In this document: positions 38,137 through 51,797 of the stretch, piece after piece
Numbering within the stretch: the stretch's first letter is position 1
Layout: each line of letters begins with the position of its first letter
NCBI RefSeq assembly: GCF_016802725.1
Contig: NC_052668.1
Location: forward strand, 22,004,501-22,068,500
Direction: 5' to 3'
From: Solenopsis invicta
Lineage: Eukaryota; Arthropoda; Insecta; Hymenoptera; Formicidae
DNA: 64,000 nt
Notes under the pieces: generated by a model
The model's database searches: none
What the model was told of the DNA's origin: nothing
The model's input: only the letters and a program-made list of their open reading frames with translations
Program-made: the position numbers and the translations under genes

Positions 38137-41100
38137 TTTTCATGTTATAAATTTTTTAATTTTACTAAAAATTTTTCATACTCTTTATATCTTAAAAGAT
38201 TTTATTTCGAGATGGATTGAAACTTAATTGTCTCTTTAGTTCTCTCTTCATACGTTTATACGATTTTGAAGATATTTTACTTTTTTAGCTTGACATCAGA
38301 TGATTGCGTTTTCCTTTTCCTTCTTCCGACTAATCGTAATAACTCTACGATGAAACTTTCATGCAGGCTGTGTACACACGTAGCCAACATATGGACAGAA
38401 AATAGTTCTACTTATCGCACCGCAAACAGTATACGCACATATTGTAGCTCGCCAGGGAAATGGCAAAAGATAGAAAGAGGAGGCGGAACGAGAAAGAGTA
38501 GCACACGAGAGGAACATCAGAATCGGCGGCGGGCGACCGAAGCGATCGTGTTTCGTGGGAACTTGCAAAACGTTTCGTTCTACCGCGGGCCGTACCAACC
38601 GAATTGGTTTGTAATTCCATTTTATCGGCAACCAAGCGGAGAGAAGGGGGGCAGCGAGGCGAAATGCGGATGCAGCGGGGTATTGTGTAGAGTCGCGAGA
38701 AAGTGCATTTGCCCCTGTCCAGATGGGGAGCTATCGGATTTGAGTGTTTAACCTAATGGAATATGTTCCGCGACACGCTCGCTATTACTGTCGGATATTA
38801 ATAATACGTGCATAATCCTGATAATGCGCCGTAAGATAGGGATTAGTTATGCCAATACGGATCATTTTGACGAAGAAAGATATTATTTAATACCAGCACT
38901 ATATTATTCAATATCCATGAAAGTACCCGGCAGGAATTATATCCAGCGGAAAAGCTCTCGCTTTCCGACTAAATTTCTTAGTCCACAAGTGGTCTCATTA
39001 ATTTTTTAATAACATTGCACTTCGCGTTGATTATTAGAATAATATGAAAAATATAAATAACATCGCAATTCGGATATCTCGACGATTATTTTTCATATTC
39101 ATCTCAGTTTCTAAGAATCTTGCCAGATTGATTGATGCGAGGATCGTTCGACGTTACTCAAATTCAACGTAAGAACGACAAGATTTATCTTTTTAAAAAT
39201 CGAATTGGTGAGAATAAAGCGTCCCTTTGGCATAAACTAGAAGACAAATCTGCTTTCACCGATGAAACTTTCTTTTTTCACCATTATTAACCAGGGCGAT
39301 GCGAGGGATATCGAGTCATGAGATATGAAGGACAGTGCAGGACTCGGTGCGATCGCGAGTGGGAGTTGCACGGTAAGAGGAAAAGGGAGGTAAGGGGATG
39401 CGAAAGGAGCCAGTGGATCCGGCGCGAGGAAAAGGAGGGAGAGGACAAGTAATTTCCTTGGCAGAGGCGTGAGGAGCATGCCGACGGGGCGGCGGGGTAT
39501 CCCGTGTGCGAGAGGGTGGTCCAAACTAAACTAAATAATATTGATGGCCAACGGAAATTGAAAGCCGTTAAGGTCTTCAGCGTTGCGGTGCGAAACGGCG
39601 CTGCTGCATAAATAAGACGGCGCGCATTAGGATTAGACCAGTGTCTCTCAACTGGTCCACCAACTCCGACTGCCACGGAACCGTGTTACCTTAATGTCAC
39701 GTGCGATCCTGCACAATTTATCGTTTCCCCGTTCGCCGCGTCGTTGCAGACCTCCCGCCGTAAACGACGCGTCTGCCGATAATATCGGAACGTTTGTTTC
39801 GCGATTTTCTCCAAGTGATATTACCTCAATTTCCTTCGTTAGAAACGTATCGAGTGGCACTGTGATTAATTGGAAAAGATTCGATTGTAAATAATATTAG
39901 ATAGTATACGCGTGAAATTATTACATAAGGATTAAACACTCTTGCGTATAAAAAAAGTAAAACTGCATTTTTTAATTTAATAAGTACCAATTAATTACGT
40001 ACGCGAGATATAATTAAGTCTATAATAAAAACTATGACAAACTGTATATGAAGCACAAAATATTTTTCTTTTCATAAAATTGTTTTACGTTTCGTTCAAT
40101 GCTTGTGGTTTCCATCTGTGCTTCTTTTTCTTTGTAGTATTAATTCCATCAACAGACGAATAGGATAAAAAAAATTATTAATTGTGTGAGATGTATGCAC
40201 GTAGCTAGATACCGTAGTCCTCGTTTAGAGTAGTCGGTCGATCATCAGAAAGCGGCCGCGAGGGGCTTTTCGGGCAGCGTCGCACAGAGACACACCAAAA
40301 GTTGGCCGGAACAAGTCCCGAATCGTTGGCTCATGCAAATTCGACGTAGACGTATAGCGCAAATGCTGAAAAATGGCCGGCTTAAAATATGCGAGAGTGT
40401 ACGGTCCGCGATAGGTGAAACTCGACCGCGCAACACGCGTAATAAGACCCCCGCGATGTTTCAACGGTTTCCCACTTCCTCCCCTATCTTCCCTCCCCCT
40501 CCCCCCTCATCCTTCTTGGGCTGAGCGAGGCTTTTCCCTTCAGCCACGCCGCGTTGCTGGGACCAGGATGGAAGAGGGGTCCGCAGTAATATATTTTTCC
40601 TTCACTTACGTATATTTTTAATACTGTCCCCCGGCGTGATTTACGCAAACCGGGGAAACTGATGGCAATGCGTTTAACCTTGGCTTACCGCTCAGAAGAA
40701 CGGTATATCTCGTTGGCGAATTTTTTAACGTATATAGAAAATTTCCCGCTGGTTCCGTAGTATATTTTGAGACGATAGCGTGTTTTACGTCGTATTTCTT
40801 GAAAAAAAAAAGATATATTTATAGTAAAGTGCAACATAATAATCTTTGCACATAAACGATATCCCTTGATTTAAGCGTTAATGCGAATGAAATAGATAGT
40901 TGTAATCTTAACAACACACGCGTGACTACCGCCACCTATTAAAATCAGCGGAATAGTACTCGTTATCCTAATTGCACGTTACAGCCGCTGCTTCACAATA
41001 CACTCGCCGTAATCAATTCAGTAATTAACTCGCCCTCAAAGAGGAGCCCCTACGCGCGATACTGATCACTACGCCGAGGTCTCATCCGAGGGCTCTCCTC

Positions 41101-42320
41101 CAGTCTCCCGTAACAACGTGACTTCGCGGCGATGCACTACGTGCGGCCCAGACAGCCAAAGGGATCGCATAATCAGTCATTCGAGATATCGTTTCTCCGC
41201 GCGCGGCTGAAAAGGGAGAAATCTCGCCTTGGCTTCATTATCCCGACAATAGTCCGCGGTCCAAAGCACAGTCCTCCCTCGCTCCTTTCGTACCCTTCTT
41301 CTCCGGCCCTCTTTCGCCTACTTCGTATTACAGCTTTTTGCCTTTCTATCCCTACCTCTAAACGCCCATTTTCTTGAGGCCGAAAACCATATACGGTCTC
41401 GTTGCAACTTGCGCCCTCTTCTCTCCCGTTCCCGCCTCAACGAACGGCCGATGCACGGTATAATAGCAACGAAACCGTACCGTAAAGGGGTACCCTGTCA
41501 TAAAGGCCTCTTCAATCTGTGAATGAGAAGGAAGAGGAGACTTAAGATGAGAATGCCGCCCGTTCTACCTAACTTTCTCCCCCTCCTCCTCTCCTCATCT
41601 TCCACCCTGATAGTGCACCCTCATTCCGGCTTCGTGGACTCTCTTTTCAGTCCTAGACTCCTCTCACCCTTCGGCTGTTGGAAGGTGGCGGTGCTCGCTC
41701 GAGGAAGACCGCGCGAAGGCTGAGCGCGAAACGGGTCGGAGGCTGAAAGTGGAGACGGGCGAGACGATGGATAAAAAAAGAAAGACGGCGGGAAACACAA
41801 GGGAATTCTTGATCTTTTAGCGGGCTGACGCTTTTAATTCACGAGGCGGGCGTCTCTCTTAATTGTGCCCCGCTATTTGGCGACTTCTCGCCGACTCTGC
41901 GAGTAACGTCGTTTGTACGTGCTGGGGCGCGCGCTTTCTTCTGCTCCCCATCTCGCACCCAACTTCCTGTTATCGTTGTTGTCAGCTATCATCGATTCTC
42001 CCTATACTCGTATTTTTTTTTATGCGCTTAAATAATATGATAAAAATTTCGGAATTGAACAAAAATCAATGTGACATTACTCATTTCCTTACGCTAGCTC
42101 CCTTATTACATAATCTATTATTATAATTTAAAAATTGTCGAATAGAGAGAGATTTATGCTCATAACACTCCCAATTTGTTATATATCACAGAAAAAACCC
42201 ATCGGATTGGACGTTATAAAATAACTTAAAACATTTACACAAGTCTTAAAATATAGCGTAATCGCTTTTACTAATTTGCAAATTGACGATAAATTTTATT
42301 ACAAAAATTTTAAATTAAAA

Positions 42321-42385
42321 TCTCTATTTGTAAAAACACACATTCCCTATTTGTAAAAGCACATTCTCTATTTGTACAAGCATAT
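42321..42385. repeat. Three-copy minisatellite, 21-23 bp unit
   Basis: Units at 42321-42343, 42344-42364 and 42365-42385 share T(C/T)CCTATTTGTA.AA.CA-like sequence. The copies differ at a few positions and the first carries a 2-base insertion. Confidence 0.8.
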
Positions 42386-43970
42386 TCTTTACTTCTGTTT
42401 CTCTCTTCTCCTCTCTATCTATTTCAGCTTTCCACTTTTTCAATTTCTGTTTGCTCACTCCTTCATTCGCTCGTTCATTCGCATAATGAATTCTTATTAC
42501 ATAGTACCACAAGTGAAGTCTATAAATATGGGGATGCGACCTAAAAAAAAAAAAACCAAAGAATAACGAGACAAAGCAAAACTTTAATATTGATCGTTAC
42601 AAAGAATGCAAAATATTTGAATAAAGGCAAAGTATTTTCTTCTAAGCGCTTTCTTCTGGCATTATTATACGCTTAGCAGGAAGAAAAAAAAATAAATTTT
42701 CACGACGCAGTCGAGGCATAGTAAAAGGCATGGCAAGAGATAAATTCACATCGACGACATCGGCATCTCGCGAAATGGCGTCGGTATGGATAACCCAAGC
42801 TTGCGTGAACGCCGCAACCTTGTTCTTGTCGTTTTCACTCGGCGCTGTAAAATATCTGGGAGAAATACGTGTAAGGGAAAACGAATGGGCAGAGCGGGGA
42901 TTGGAGGACGGAAGGGCGCGCACCATAGATAGGGACCCTCTTACGAGCGGCTTATGTTTCAATTTGTTCGGTCGCGAATAAAATCGCGTTTTACGAGGCG
43001 TCAAAATGCCACAATCCACCGGCATCCCTTTGGGCGAGCCACCATCCCTTTGCTAATCGACTATTCTTGACATATTCGAGAATAGCGAATATTCTTCTCA
43101 ATTTCTTTATAAAAGTGGTATATTGGTATTTCGTTACGTATAAAATTCTTTGTTCTTATAGCAGAAATAAATAATGTAATTTTTATTATTGAATCTGAAA
43201 CAGAGTAAAATTGATGTTGACTGGAAGACCACTGTGTCTTTTATCTATTTGAAGCTTTTTAACTCTTAACATTTAACAGTTTCGTTATTACGATCTGGCA
43301 TAGAAACATCGTCGCTGTTAATAATATGAACAAGTATAACTAAAGATGTGTTATGCGTATAATCTTTGAAATAAATTAAAATTAGAAATGTGTTAATATT
43401 TATATTTTAAATAAACTACATGCATATGACAGTTGTGTAAATAACATATTTTTATTTAATGTGATATTTTTTATAGATTGTTTATTTTATTTCTTATTAA
43501 AAATTAAGTTTTTTTTTACATTTTTGTTACAGTACATTTTTATTTTCTATTGAAATAATTTTTGATTCAAACAGAAAATTGATAAATTTTTTGTATTATT
43601 TTCAAATACAATATAGAACAATCTGTAATTTTTTCATCATTTTCAAAATGGGTGTAACACATCTTTAAGATCAAAAAGATAAATGATAAATTGTGCACGG
43701 TGCGTCATGCAAAATGCAACGTCGATTGCGAGACGGTCATATTGGCATTCGGAATCGAAAGAACTACGGCGCGTAAACGCGCAGTCGTTCGTTACCGAAA
43801 AATGTCGAAAGTCGTCCTCAAACGGCGAAGACATCCGGCGATCGACACAAAATACTTCCGTTCTCCGGCGCGGTACGTCTGTCTCCTCGAATCTACTCCG
43901 TCGTATGCCGCTGCCGTTTCTTCCACCCTCTTCCCAGGGTGAATGCAGACACCACAAATCCTGAAGGAAA

Positions 43971-43986
43971 CAGTCAGTCAGTCAGT
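43971..43986. repeat. (CAGT)4 repeat
   Basis: Four perfect CAGT units. Confidence 0.9.
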
Positions 43987-46559
43987 CTGAAGAATCGTTG
44001 TGCTCTTTTCCCATTCGTACTTCTCCTCCACTTTTCCCTTTCTTTACGAGAGATAAAGAATCGATAGAAGCCCGGATTCAATGAGGGGAGTCGGAAAGGA
44101 GAGGACCAGAGGCGCAACGCACAGATGGGAAGACGAGCTTACACGAAGCTGCAGAGACAAAGGGAGAAAGGAGGGAAGTGTATATAGCCGGGTCGATTCT
44201 ACATTTTGCAATTCCAATTGTCGTGCTGCAACGCTGTATTGTCTCGATTGCGGCGAATAGTAGAAGCGTTTCGTCGCGATCTATCCGTTTCGTCGCTTTG
44301 ACGTCGCCGTCGAATTGCGATTAATCGCACGCTGTTTGCGTTTTGCAGTTAATCGGTTGGCGGATATTTTGTGCGCGTGTGCGTGCACGTTCGTGTTCCG
44401 ACAAGCGATCCGGTAACTCGCAGACTTGTAATTGACGAGCTGTAATCGAAAAGTTGAGGTAAAAGGGCGTAACTCTACTAGAACTATCATATCGTGGAAA
44501 TGAAGAGGAAAAGTTATCCACTAATGATTCGATAAACGATAAAGGTCCGACGTAATATCAACGAATGTTGTAAAATACAATTAAGATGCCAGTCAGGCAT
44601 CATATCGACTGTAAGACTAATATCGGTGTTTTAGTTATATTTCTGGAGTAATCCTTCGCGTCCGACAAAAAAATGGAAAGTCATTCCTTTATCACTTATC
44701 TCATAAAGTTTGAGGGACAAACTGCTCTTCGCGAAAAATGTTGGATTTATGCAGTTCGATATTCATACTCTTTTCCTATGCATACATTCATTCTTTATAG
44801 TTTTCTTTTTTTTTCCAAATTACATCGCGGAAACGCTATTAATCTTGCTGGTGCATCTCAGGATATAATCCCGTGTACAAGACAGTCGTATCGGTAATTA
44901 GTGCCGATTCATTTGTCAAAGCAACGGACCGGACCGTTTTCGATTTAATTCCGATGGCGCTTTCGTAGAGTTCTGAGAAAATTACTTCGATCCCTAGGAA
45001 GATTCTTAAATGGTGAGCATTAAATCCCGCAGCGATCCCGGTAAGCGATCGTGACCTGATCAATCGATATTATTTTAGATTGAAAACTTGACGACCATAT
45101 TCGTCAATGTGTTATTTAATTTTAGACTCAAACTTATGAAATATTTATTATTTCTAATATTATTTATAAAAATATAAATTTATTGGGCATAATGAGTCGG
45201 AGAGAAACGAAAATGGTAATGTGCCTCTCTTTTTGTAAAAATAAACTCAAAAAATTATTTTTTAAAAATAGTTATAAAATTATATATTCATTCAAAATAA
45301 AAAGAAAATATCGCGCAATATATGCAAATATATGTATGTACTCGTAACTGTTTCGCATATATTAGTCGTAATATGGAAAATTTATAATATATATAACGTA
45401 AACTATAGATTAGTATTAGAATTAAAATAAATATAAATAGCACATCTGTATGAACGGTGGGCTAATAAACTAAAATTCCATAATCACTAGAATTCGTCCC
45501 CTATAACGGGAGATGCAAGTGATCATTATTATTATAATTACATTGTAGTAGCTTACAAGGGTCATACCACCTTCTTCTCTAATCGTGCTAACCATTGTGA
45601 CATCAAGGAAATGTATAATTAAAGTTGATCAGAAAATATGTACCTGTTTAGAATTTTATGAGAAATATGCCTCGCCCGCGTGTGATTTGTTATAATCGTG
45701 AGACATGTAGATTGCGTCAGTGGGAGCACAACTTAGCATGGTCGCGCACGTATTTTATACTCGCAAGTACGCGCGTGATTCCGAGTCGCATTAAAATAAC
45801 TATTAACTGGGTCGGAAATACATTGCTCGTCAGTTACGATTCGCGGAATTGTTTCGCGACGAGTCACGCGGCCGAGCTCACGTCAAACGTTTACATACCC
45901 TCCGTTTTTCTTACCGCAGGTCCACACCACAGATCTGGGTTAGCTTACCTTGAATTAGCATACTTCCGTGTCACTAGGCTGCAGGTTTTCCCATGAGATT
46001 AATATGAAAAAATAAATATTTTATAAATAGTAGACGTGAAAAATATAAAAGGTGTAAAATTATGTACACAGTATTATATTATTTACATTTCGTATTCCTC
46101 AGCTGCCTTTCACGGCGTTATTATGATGCGACGCATTATGTTTTTCATTCATGAAAAGTTTCTACGTAAAATGAGTAATGGATAAAATAAAGCGTGCTCT
46201 ATTATGTCAAGATAATTGGTAAAGGTTGAAAGTGTCCAACAATTGAAGTTTGAGAGGACATAAGAAAACCTGGTCTCATTCTGCGATCGTTGTACCGTAA
46301 ACGATTAATGATGAGAAACGAGAATCAACTTTCTAAAGGAGAATCGCTGCTCTTTTTGACCCAGGTTACCGACACGATATCGATCGTTCGCTGAACGGTA
46401 GAGAGGGACCAATTAAGGACACTATCCGTTTCCACAGCTGCGAGCTGAGATACTCCCGCGTTTACTTCATGAAATACTTCTTTAACTCCCGCACAAGCGC
46501 TGTGTCCCGGCGCCAAACACTTGTCGCTTCATGATTCAGGAGCGATCCGGAAGAAGGGA

Positions 46560-48188
46560 AAGAAGCATAGGAAGAGAAGAGGCGCAACGGTAGAAGGGGG
46601 GAGAAGGGGATAGAACGCCGACGACTAAAGGCGAAGAGGGAAAAGCGATAGTTGGCGGCGCGGAGAGAAACACGGGGGATGAAAGGACGAGCGAGGGAGC
46701 GAGAGAGGGAAAAAGCGAGTATCCCGAGGAGTGGAGCGAGCGAGACGGAGGGCGACGCGAACGCGGAGGGTGCGAGCCGGGATGAGGAGGGATGGAAGGC
46801 GTCGGTGCATGCGCAAGAATTTCACACGTGAGCCCGCGAATCCGCGAGAGAGGTTCGCCTCGAGCGCGAGACTTCCTGCCGCTTCAGTGTCGTGCGCGAT
46901 TTCGTACGCGACGCTTGGCGAGGCGGCAACTGTGCCAGAGCACGACTCGCGCGCGCCACGCTCTCGCCGCTTCAGATCGGTGACAGGTCGCACGCGGCGT
47001 ATATCGGCTACATTCGGCTTCACGCGAGATTCCGCCTGTGAGTCCTGGCCATGATCGAGCCTGGCGATCGGACTCGCGACAGGAAAGCGCGATACAACGA
47101 CGATCGAACGGAAGACCGAATTACAAATCGGCCGCGAGAAGCAGCGAGACGATTGATCGTGGAAAACTCGACGCGCGATTGGCACGCGTAAATAGAAACA
47201 CGTTGGAAACAGGTCGCACGCGTCGTCTGGTCTAGCCTCCCTCGATAATCGTTCGTACGGAATAATAACCGGACGGTCGCGTCAAAATGACGCGGGTGTA
47301 ATAGAAACTGTTTGGCAACTGGGAGAGGATTAATCTTCGGGGCAGAATAAAGCCCGGGGTCCCACCGAGGTAGACAGGTGGCTTGTCAGTCATCCCGCCG
47401 CGAAATAGGAGCTCGTGCCGCGATAGAGCCACGCGATAGTAAATCACAAGGTGGCGGGATTTCGCGCGGCTGTCAGGCGGAAACGTCGTTCCATTCCGCT
47501 CCGCTCCGCTCCGACTGACAACACCCTCTTCAGCACGTCACGCGGCCGACAGGCGAGTTTTACGAAACGTATCGCGCCGAGACGACGACTTGGCGAGGAT
47601 TCGCCGCTGCCGCTGCCGCCGCCGCCGCCGCCACTGCTGTCGTCATTATCTTTATCGTCGTCATTACCAGAAACCATCAGAGTCAACCACTCTGCTGACT
47701 AGTCCGATGCAATTCTCGATTGTCGTAAATAACGCCACGCATTTTGGCGAGTACCCGGCCGTGTGCGGTCCTCGGGTCGCGTGTACGTGTGTGCTGCTGC
47801 CACGGTGGAATCCCGCTCGTAATGACTCGTAATTGCGCGGAGGAGGAGCCGACGTCGTGCTGGAACGATTTAAGGGACACCTAGCAGCGCCACCCGCACC
47901 CTCCGTTTATAATGATTAGGTGCACGCGACTACGGGGATTACCTGGTTGAGGTGGAGGACCTCGAGGTGCTCCGAGACGCGAGGGTGGTCGGAGACGGAG
48001 AGGCTAACGTGAGGCTGAAATCTGAATACGAGGGTGGTGAGGTTGATCGCGACCCCGTCCCGGCGAGCTCGTCCCTGGTACCTCTCGACCAAACGATCCA
48101 ACGGGCCGATCGTTAGCACGCTCGGACGTGAATCGTCGACGTTTTCACGGCGCGGCGTACTCGATCGTTGGAAAGATTCAATTGGAAG
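46560..48188 (+). promoter_or_regulatory. CpG-rich stretch with possible non-coding first exon
   Basis: A stretch of about 1.6 kb is clearly richer in GC and CpG than its flanks and ends with the good donor TTGGAAG|GTGAGG at 48189. The frame that would join to the exon at 50631 has a TGA upstream and no ATG, so it would be 5' UTR. A transcription start somewhere in 46.6-48.1 kb is my inference; no core promoter element is decisive. Long open frames here on both strands (for example 46625-47185 minus) are expected from GC-rich sequence that lacks stops. Confidence 0.3.
47602..47633. repeat. CCG/CTG trinucleotide tract
   Basis: CGCCGCTGCCGCTGCCG followed by pure CCG units, inside the CpG-rich stretch. 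Confidence 0.85.
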
Positions 48189-50630
48189 GTGAGGTCAATT
48201 TCACGATTATTATCTATTTTCGTCCTCTTTTTTTCTCTCCTACCCAATCGCGATTATCCTCCGCCTCTACTCCACTTTCTTTTTTTCCCTCCTGCGTGTC
48301 TATAGTTCGCGGCACCAAATCGATAAGATAATGGCGACACTAGGGTCAATATAACGTTGGAATGTATCTAAATACGGCGCCCTGACAAAACGCTCGTGTA
48401 ATCATTTATTTATTAATTACTCAATCTTTAAATCTCGGAGACAAAATGAAAATTCATGAAAACTCACTGAAATAATTATGAACAAGTTTTATTTATCATC
48501 GAAAGAGGTCGAAATGTCAGATTTACTCTAATCTAATATCGTATTTCTCCTCTTTTATTTTGCTTTATGGTAAGAATATTTTTGCTGAAATATCTATAAA
48601 TATTTTAAAATAATAATTTTTCACAAAATAACTACGAAAGACATTCAAGCGTGAGAGACAATGCTGTAAAAGATTTTAATAGTTTAGCAACCAGTTTGAG
48701 CGTCCTATACAACTGTTTCGAAGACTCAACAAAATTATTTTTTTTATCTATATTATTTAGCTAAATTTTTAGGTGCTTGAGCAAAACTGTTTTTTTTTCT
48801 GACGAACTCAAATTGTTACGTATAGAAAGGTGTGACGTTTATGTTTATTTACGAGAATGAAAGCACAACGGTCGCCCTTAAAAATTCAACTCGGTAGAAT
48901 ACTACTCTTGTTCGATCGCCGTTTGGTTCCCGCCATTCTTTCGTCTGTCCCGCGTGTTCGTGCGAGATGCGGTCGCGCATCATTCCTCTTAATGTTCGCC
49001 GACGATCCGTAAATCCCGCTGAAAAACGCGGCACTCTCGGTTCCCTCGCGTTTCTTCCTCGCTCCGGTACTCAGCGCGCTCCATCTCCCCATTCCTCCCG
49101 CGAGCTTTACCGACGTACGTGTGGCTCGCGCTCACCCTCTTTCATCCCGACGGTCTAACGAGCTCGATTACGCTCATCGGATTTCATTCGCGACGGCGGC
49201 GATGCTGTTGGATCGTCGTATTGCACGGTCGATCCCTCCTTGAGAATCGCAGCCACGTCGCGCAAGCGTGGCTAAAATAAGAGGGATAGTGGGAAAAAGA
49301 GAACGCCAGCGGTTTTCCGAGAGAGGATAATGAAATTTTTAAGAAACCAGCGGCTCGGCGGGAACGCTGCTGGAAAATGTTAACTCAGAACGTAGACTCA
49401 CGTACGGTGAAATTAAGTAATGGGATGCAATTTTCACTCCCGCTCTTCGACATTCTTTTTATTCATTATTCTTTGTCGTTTATTTTAATCAGACGTAAGA
49501 TAAACACGATTTCGCGCATTATTACGTGCGGGAGGTGATATTAAAGTCACGATGATATTAAAATCTAAGTCGTTGCCCGCTGTCAATGAATACCGAGGAG
49601 CGGCGTGGAAAAGCTTGGATTAATAAGAATCTCCTCCTCCGAGTACATTCGACACGAAAGCCACGTTTTCAGCGTCCTTCGCGACTGCATTCATCCTTCA
49701 GCTGACGGGCTTCATTACCCTCATTGAATTTCGCTGAAAGTCGCTATCTCGCGCGAGTAGTCGAAATCCACTTGGTGAAATAAAGAAAAAAAACCGTATT
49801 CTCCTTGTGCAAGCCGCAGTGCATTTTAATCAAAATCGCTGCACTCGGACAAATGAGTTTTGCGTCTTTTATCAAGTAAGCAGGGAACAGTGTCTTCTCA
49901 AAGAACGAGCGAGTTATCTGCGAGTCTCATATAAAAATACGTCATTTTTAGACTAGCTAACGTAAGCGTAAACGAATAAGTGTCGAATATTCTAGGGACG
50001 TAAAAAGAAATCTATATAAACATGGGTCCAGGAACGCTTACTCTCCGAGATAGGAAGGATTTTATTGTGCAACAACAGTGGAATATCTATATACGAAGCA
50101 ATTTTTATGTCCAAATGTGTTAGAAGAAAATATAAAAACATCTCGTAAACTACTGATTTTTTTCCAGCTCTCTACTTTAGTACTTATGTATGCAGAATAA
50201 CTAGATGAATTATGTATGTAAAAAAGTCATAATTCCATTTAACAAAATGAAACTTTTATATCACTTTGAAAAAATCTTTTTTTTTTTTGAAAATTAATTT
50301 TATCCTCCTTCAGATTGCACCATTTTTAAAACATTTTTCGTCAATTGTTTCGTTTTCAAGATATTTTAACTGCGTCACAATGAAATATCCTCCTACCTTA
50401 AAAACTAAGTATTTCTAGACCTACACATTGACATATGTACAAATGTTTAATATTTGGTCGATGAGAATACGTTGCTAAAATATTTGACATTTAATTATTT
50501 GTTTACAGAATTATTTCAAATATATTGTATTACCGGAAACAGAGTTACCGAAGCTATTACGAAGTTTACCTCGATTTCGACGAATCTCGCTTCGAGGCTC
50601 GACGACCCTTGTAATGCGTCTGGCTTTCAG
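48189..50630. other. Putative intron of the plus-strand candidate gene
   Basis: Starts with GTGAGG and ends with CTTTCAG if the two-exon reading is right. Otherwise it is intergenic DNA without recognisable features. Confidence 0.3.
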
Positions 50631-50813
50631 GGCGTAATGGACACGTCACCAACGTTAAGCATCGGCGGTTCGAGGGCCAGGGCAGCCCTTTTGACCACCA
50701 GCGGCACCGGAACCGGCAGCTCCGACAGACGGGTCGTCTTTTTAGCAAGTCAACCCTCGGTCGGCAGCAGTCACGAGACCAAGACCTGGCCTCACCATTG
50801 GTCGCCGCACACG
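50631..50813 (+). CDS. Candidate first coding exon of a plus-strand gene (partial)
   Basis: The strong acceptor TCTGGCTTTCAG precedes 50631 and the donor ACG|GTATGT follows 50813. ATG at 50637 has G at -3 and G at +4. The 59 codons to the donor (phase 0) read MDTSPTLSIGGSRARAALLT, then TSGTGTGSSDRRVVFLASQP, then SVGSSHETKTWPHHWSPHT. This is a G/S/T-rich, probably disordered N-terminus. The flanks are AT-rich and the exon is not. No following exon is recognised, so the gene would run past the window. The reverse strand is also open here, so strand is inferred from the splice signals. Confidence 0.4.
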
Positions 50814-51775
50814 GTATGTAGTTCATCGGCAAAGGCTTACGGCATGGTCAAGTGACTTATCGACAAGAGTTTAAATTGGCGCCTAAATTCTGAAAGATTA
50901 AGTGAGGAATATGCGACCGTACTCTTGTTTACTCTTTGAAAAGTCCACTCCTGAATTATTTTTGGAAGTTAGCTGTTATCTCAGCACACACACATATTTT
51001 TTTTGTGTTGGGATGTATCTTTCATATGTATTTTCAACTATTTTTCGAAGCTACATTATTCAATATGTGTTTCGCATGTTGTTTACAGTAACATTATATC
51101 TTTCGTTTTATTTTTCATAAGTTAAACATTTCGATTTCCATGAAAATTGATTTAATTCGCCTACAAATGGAAGGATGCGTTTTTTAATCACGCGATTCAA
51201 CTTTGTATCCTTCGATTGTGCCTCGATGTCGAGTCAATGACGCCAACGAGATTCGCCCCTCTTTTGGCATCGATATTTTCCGCGACTGGTTTCTGTTTGT
51301 CTCTTTTACGAGGTGCAACGAATAACAAGTAATGCGCTAATGAAGCAATCAGAGGACACGTGGAGATTTAATTATAGCGGAAGTTCACGTTGTGAGCTAG
51401 CCAGGACGAAATTACTTCGTCGTGAATAACGGGGAACCGATTCGCCATTCGCGCGTAGCACCGTTCGGACTTTTACGACACGCGGAATTATGCCGCGACG
51501 CGCGTTGGTCGATACGACGCAATCGAAATTAAAATGGCCTGGCCTATCGACGCCACGCACTGTGACCGACATAAGCTTCGCATCATGCTGACGCACGGAA
51601 ATACCTCTACCGGCGCGACGGACATTCGCGCGGCGACAGGTGATGATTCTCGAAATAATTAATGCATGGAGATTGACGAACCCGCGAAATAAATAGTACG
51701 AAATCGAGCTGCCGATAATCAACCTGCTGTCCGGTCGAGTCGAAAGCCGACTCGAAATTAGCGAACCAATTAGGT

Positions 51776-51797
51776 AGAAGAGAAGAGAAGAGAAGAG
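51776..51797. repeat. (AGAAG)4 pentanucleotide repeat
   Basis: Four tandem AGAAG units and a partial fifth. Confidence 0.9.

Larger units (their letters stand above)
27195..46559. other. Long non-coding stretch
   Basis: No gene recognised. It holds the 29.2 kb hairpin, the 37.9 kb MITE, the 42.3 kb minisatellite and scattered simple repeats. A 127-codon minus-strand frame at 42642-43025 sits in a small GC-rich island but has no confirming splice sites or family match. Confidence 0.5.

Noticed and set aside
46625..47185. 186-codon minus-strand frame
   Set aside because: It lies in a GC-rich stretch where stops are rare; the Arg/Ser/Pro-rich translation looks random, a plus-strand frame of 107 codons overlaps it, and no splice or start context supports it.
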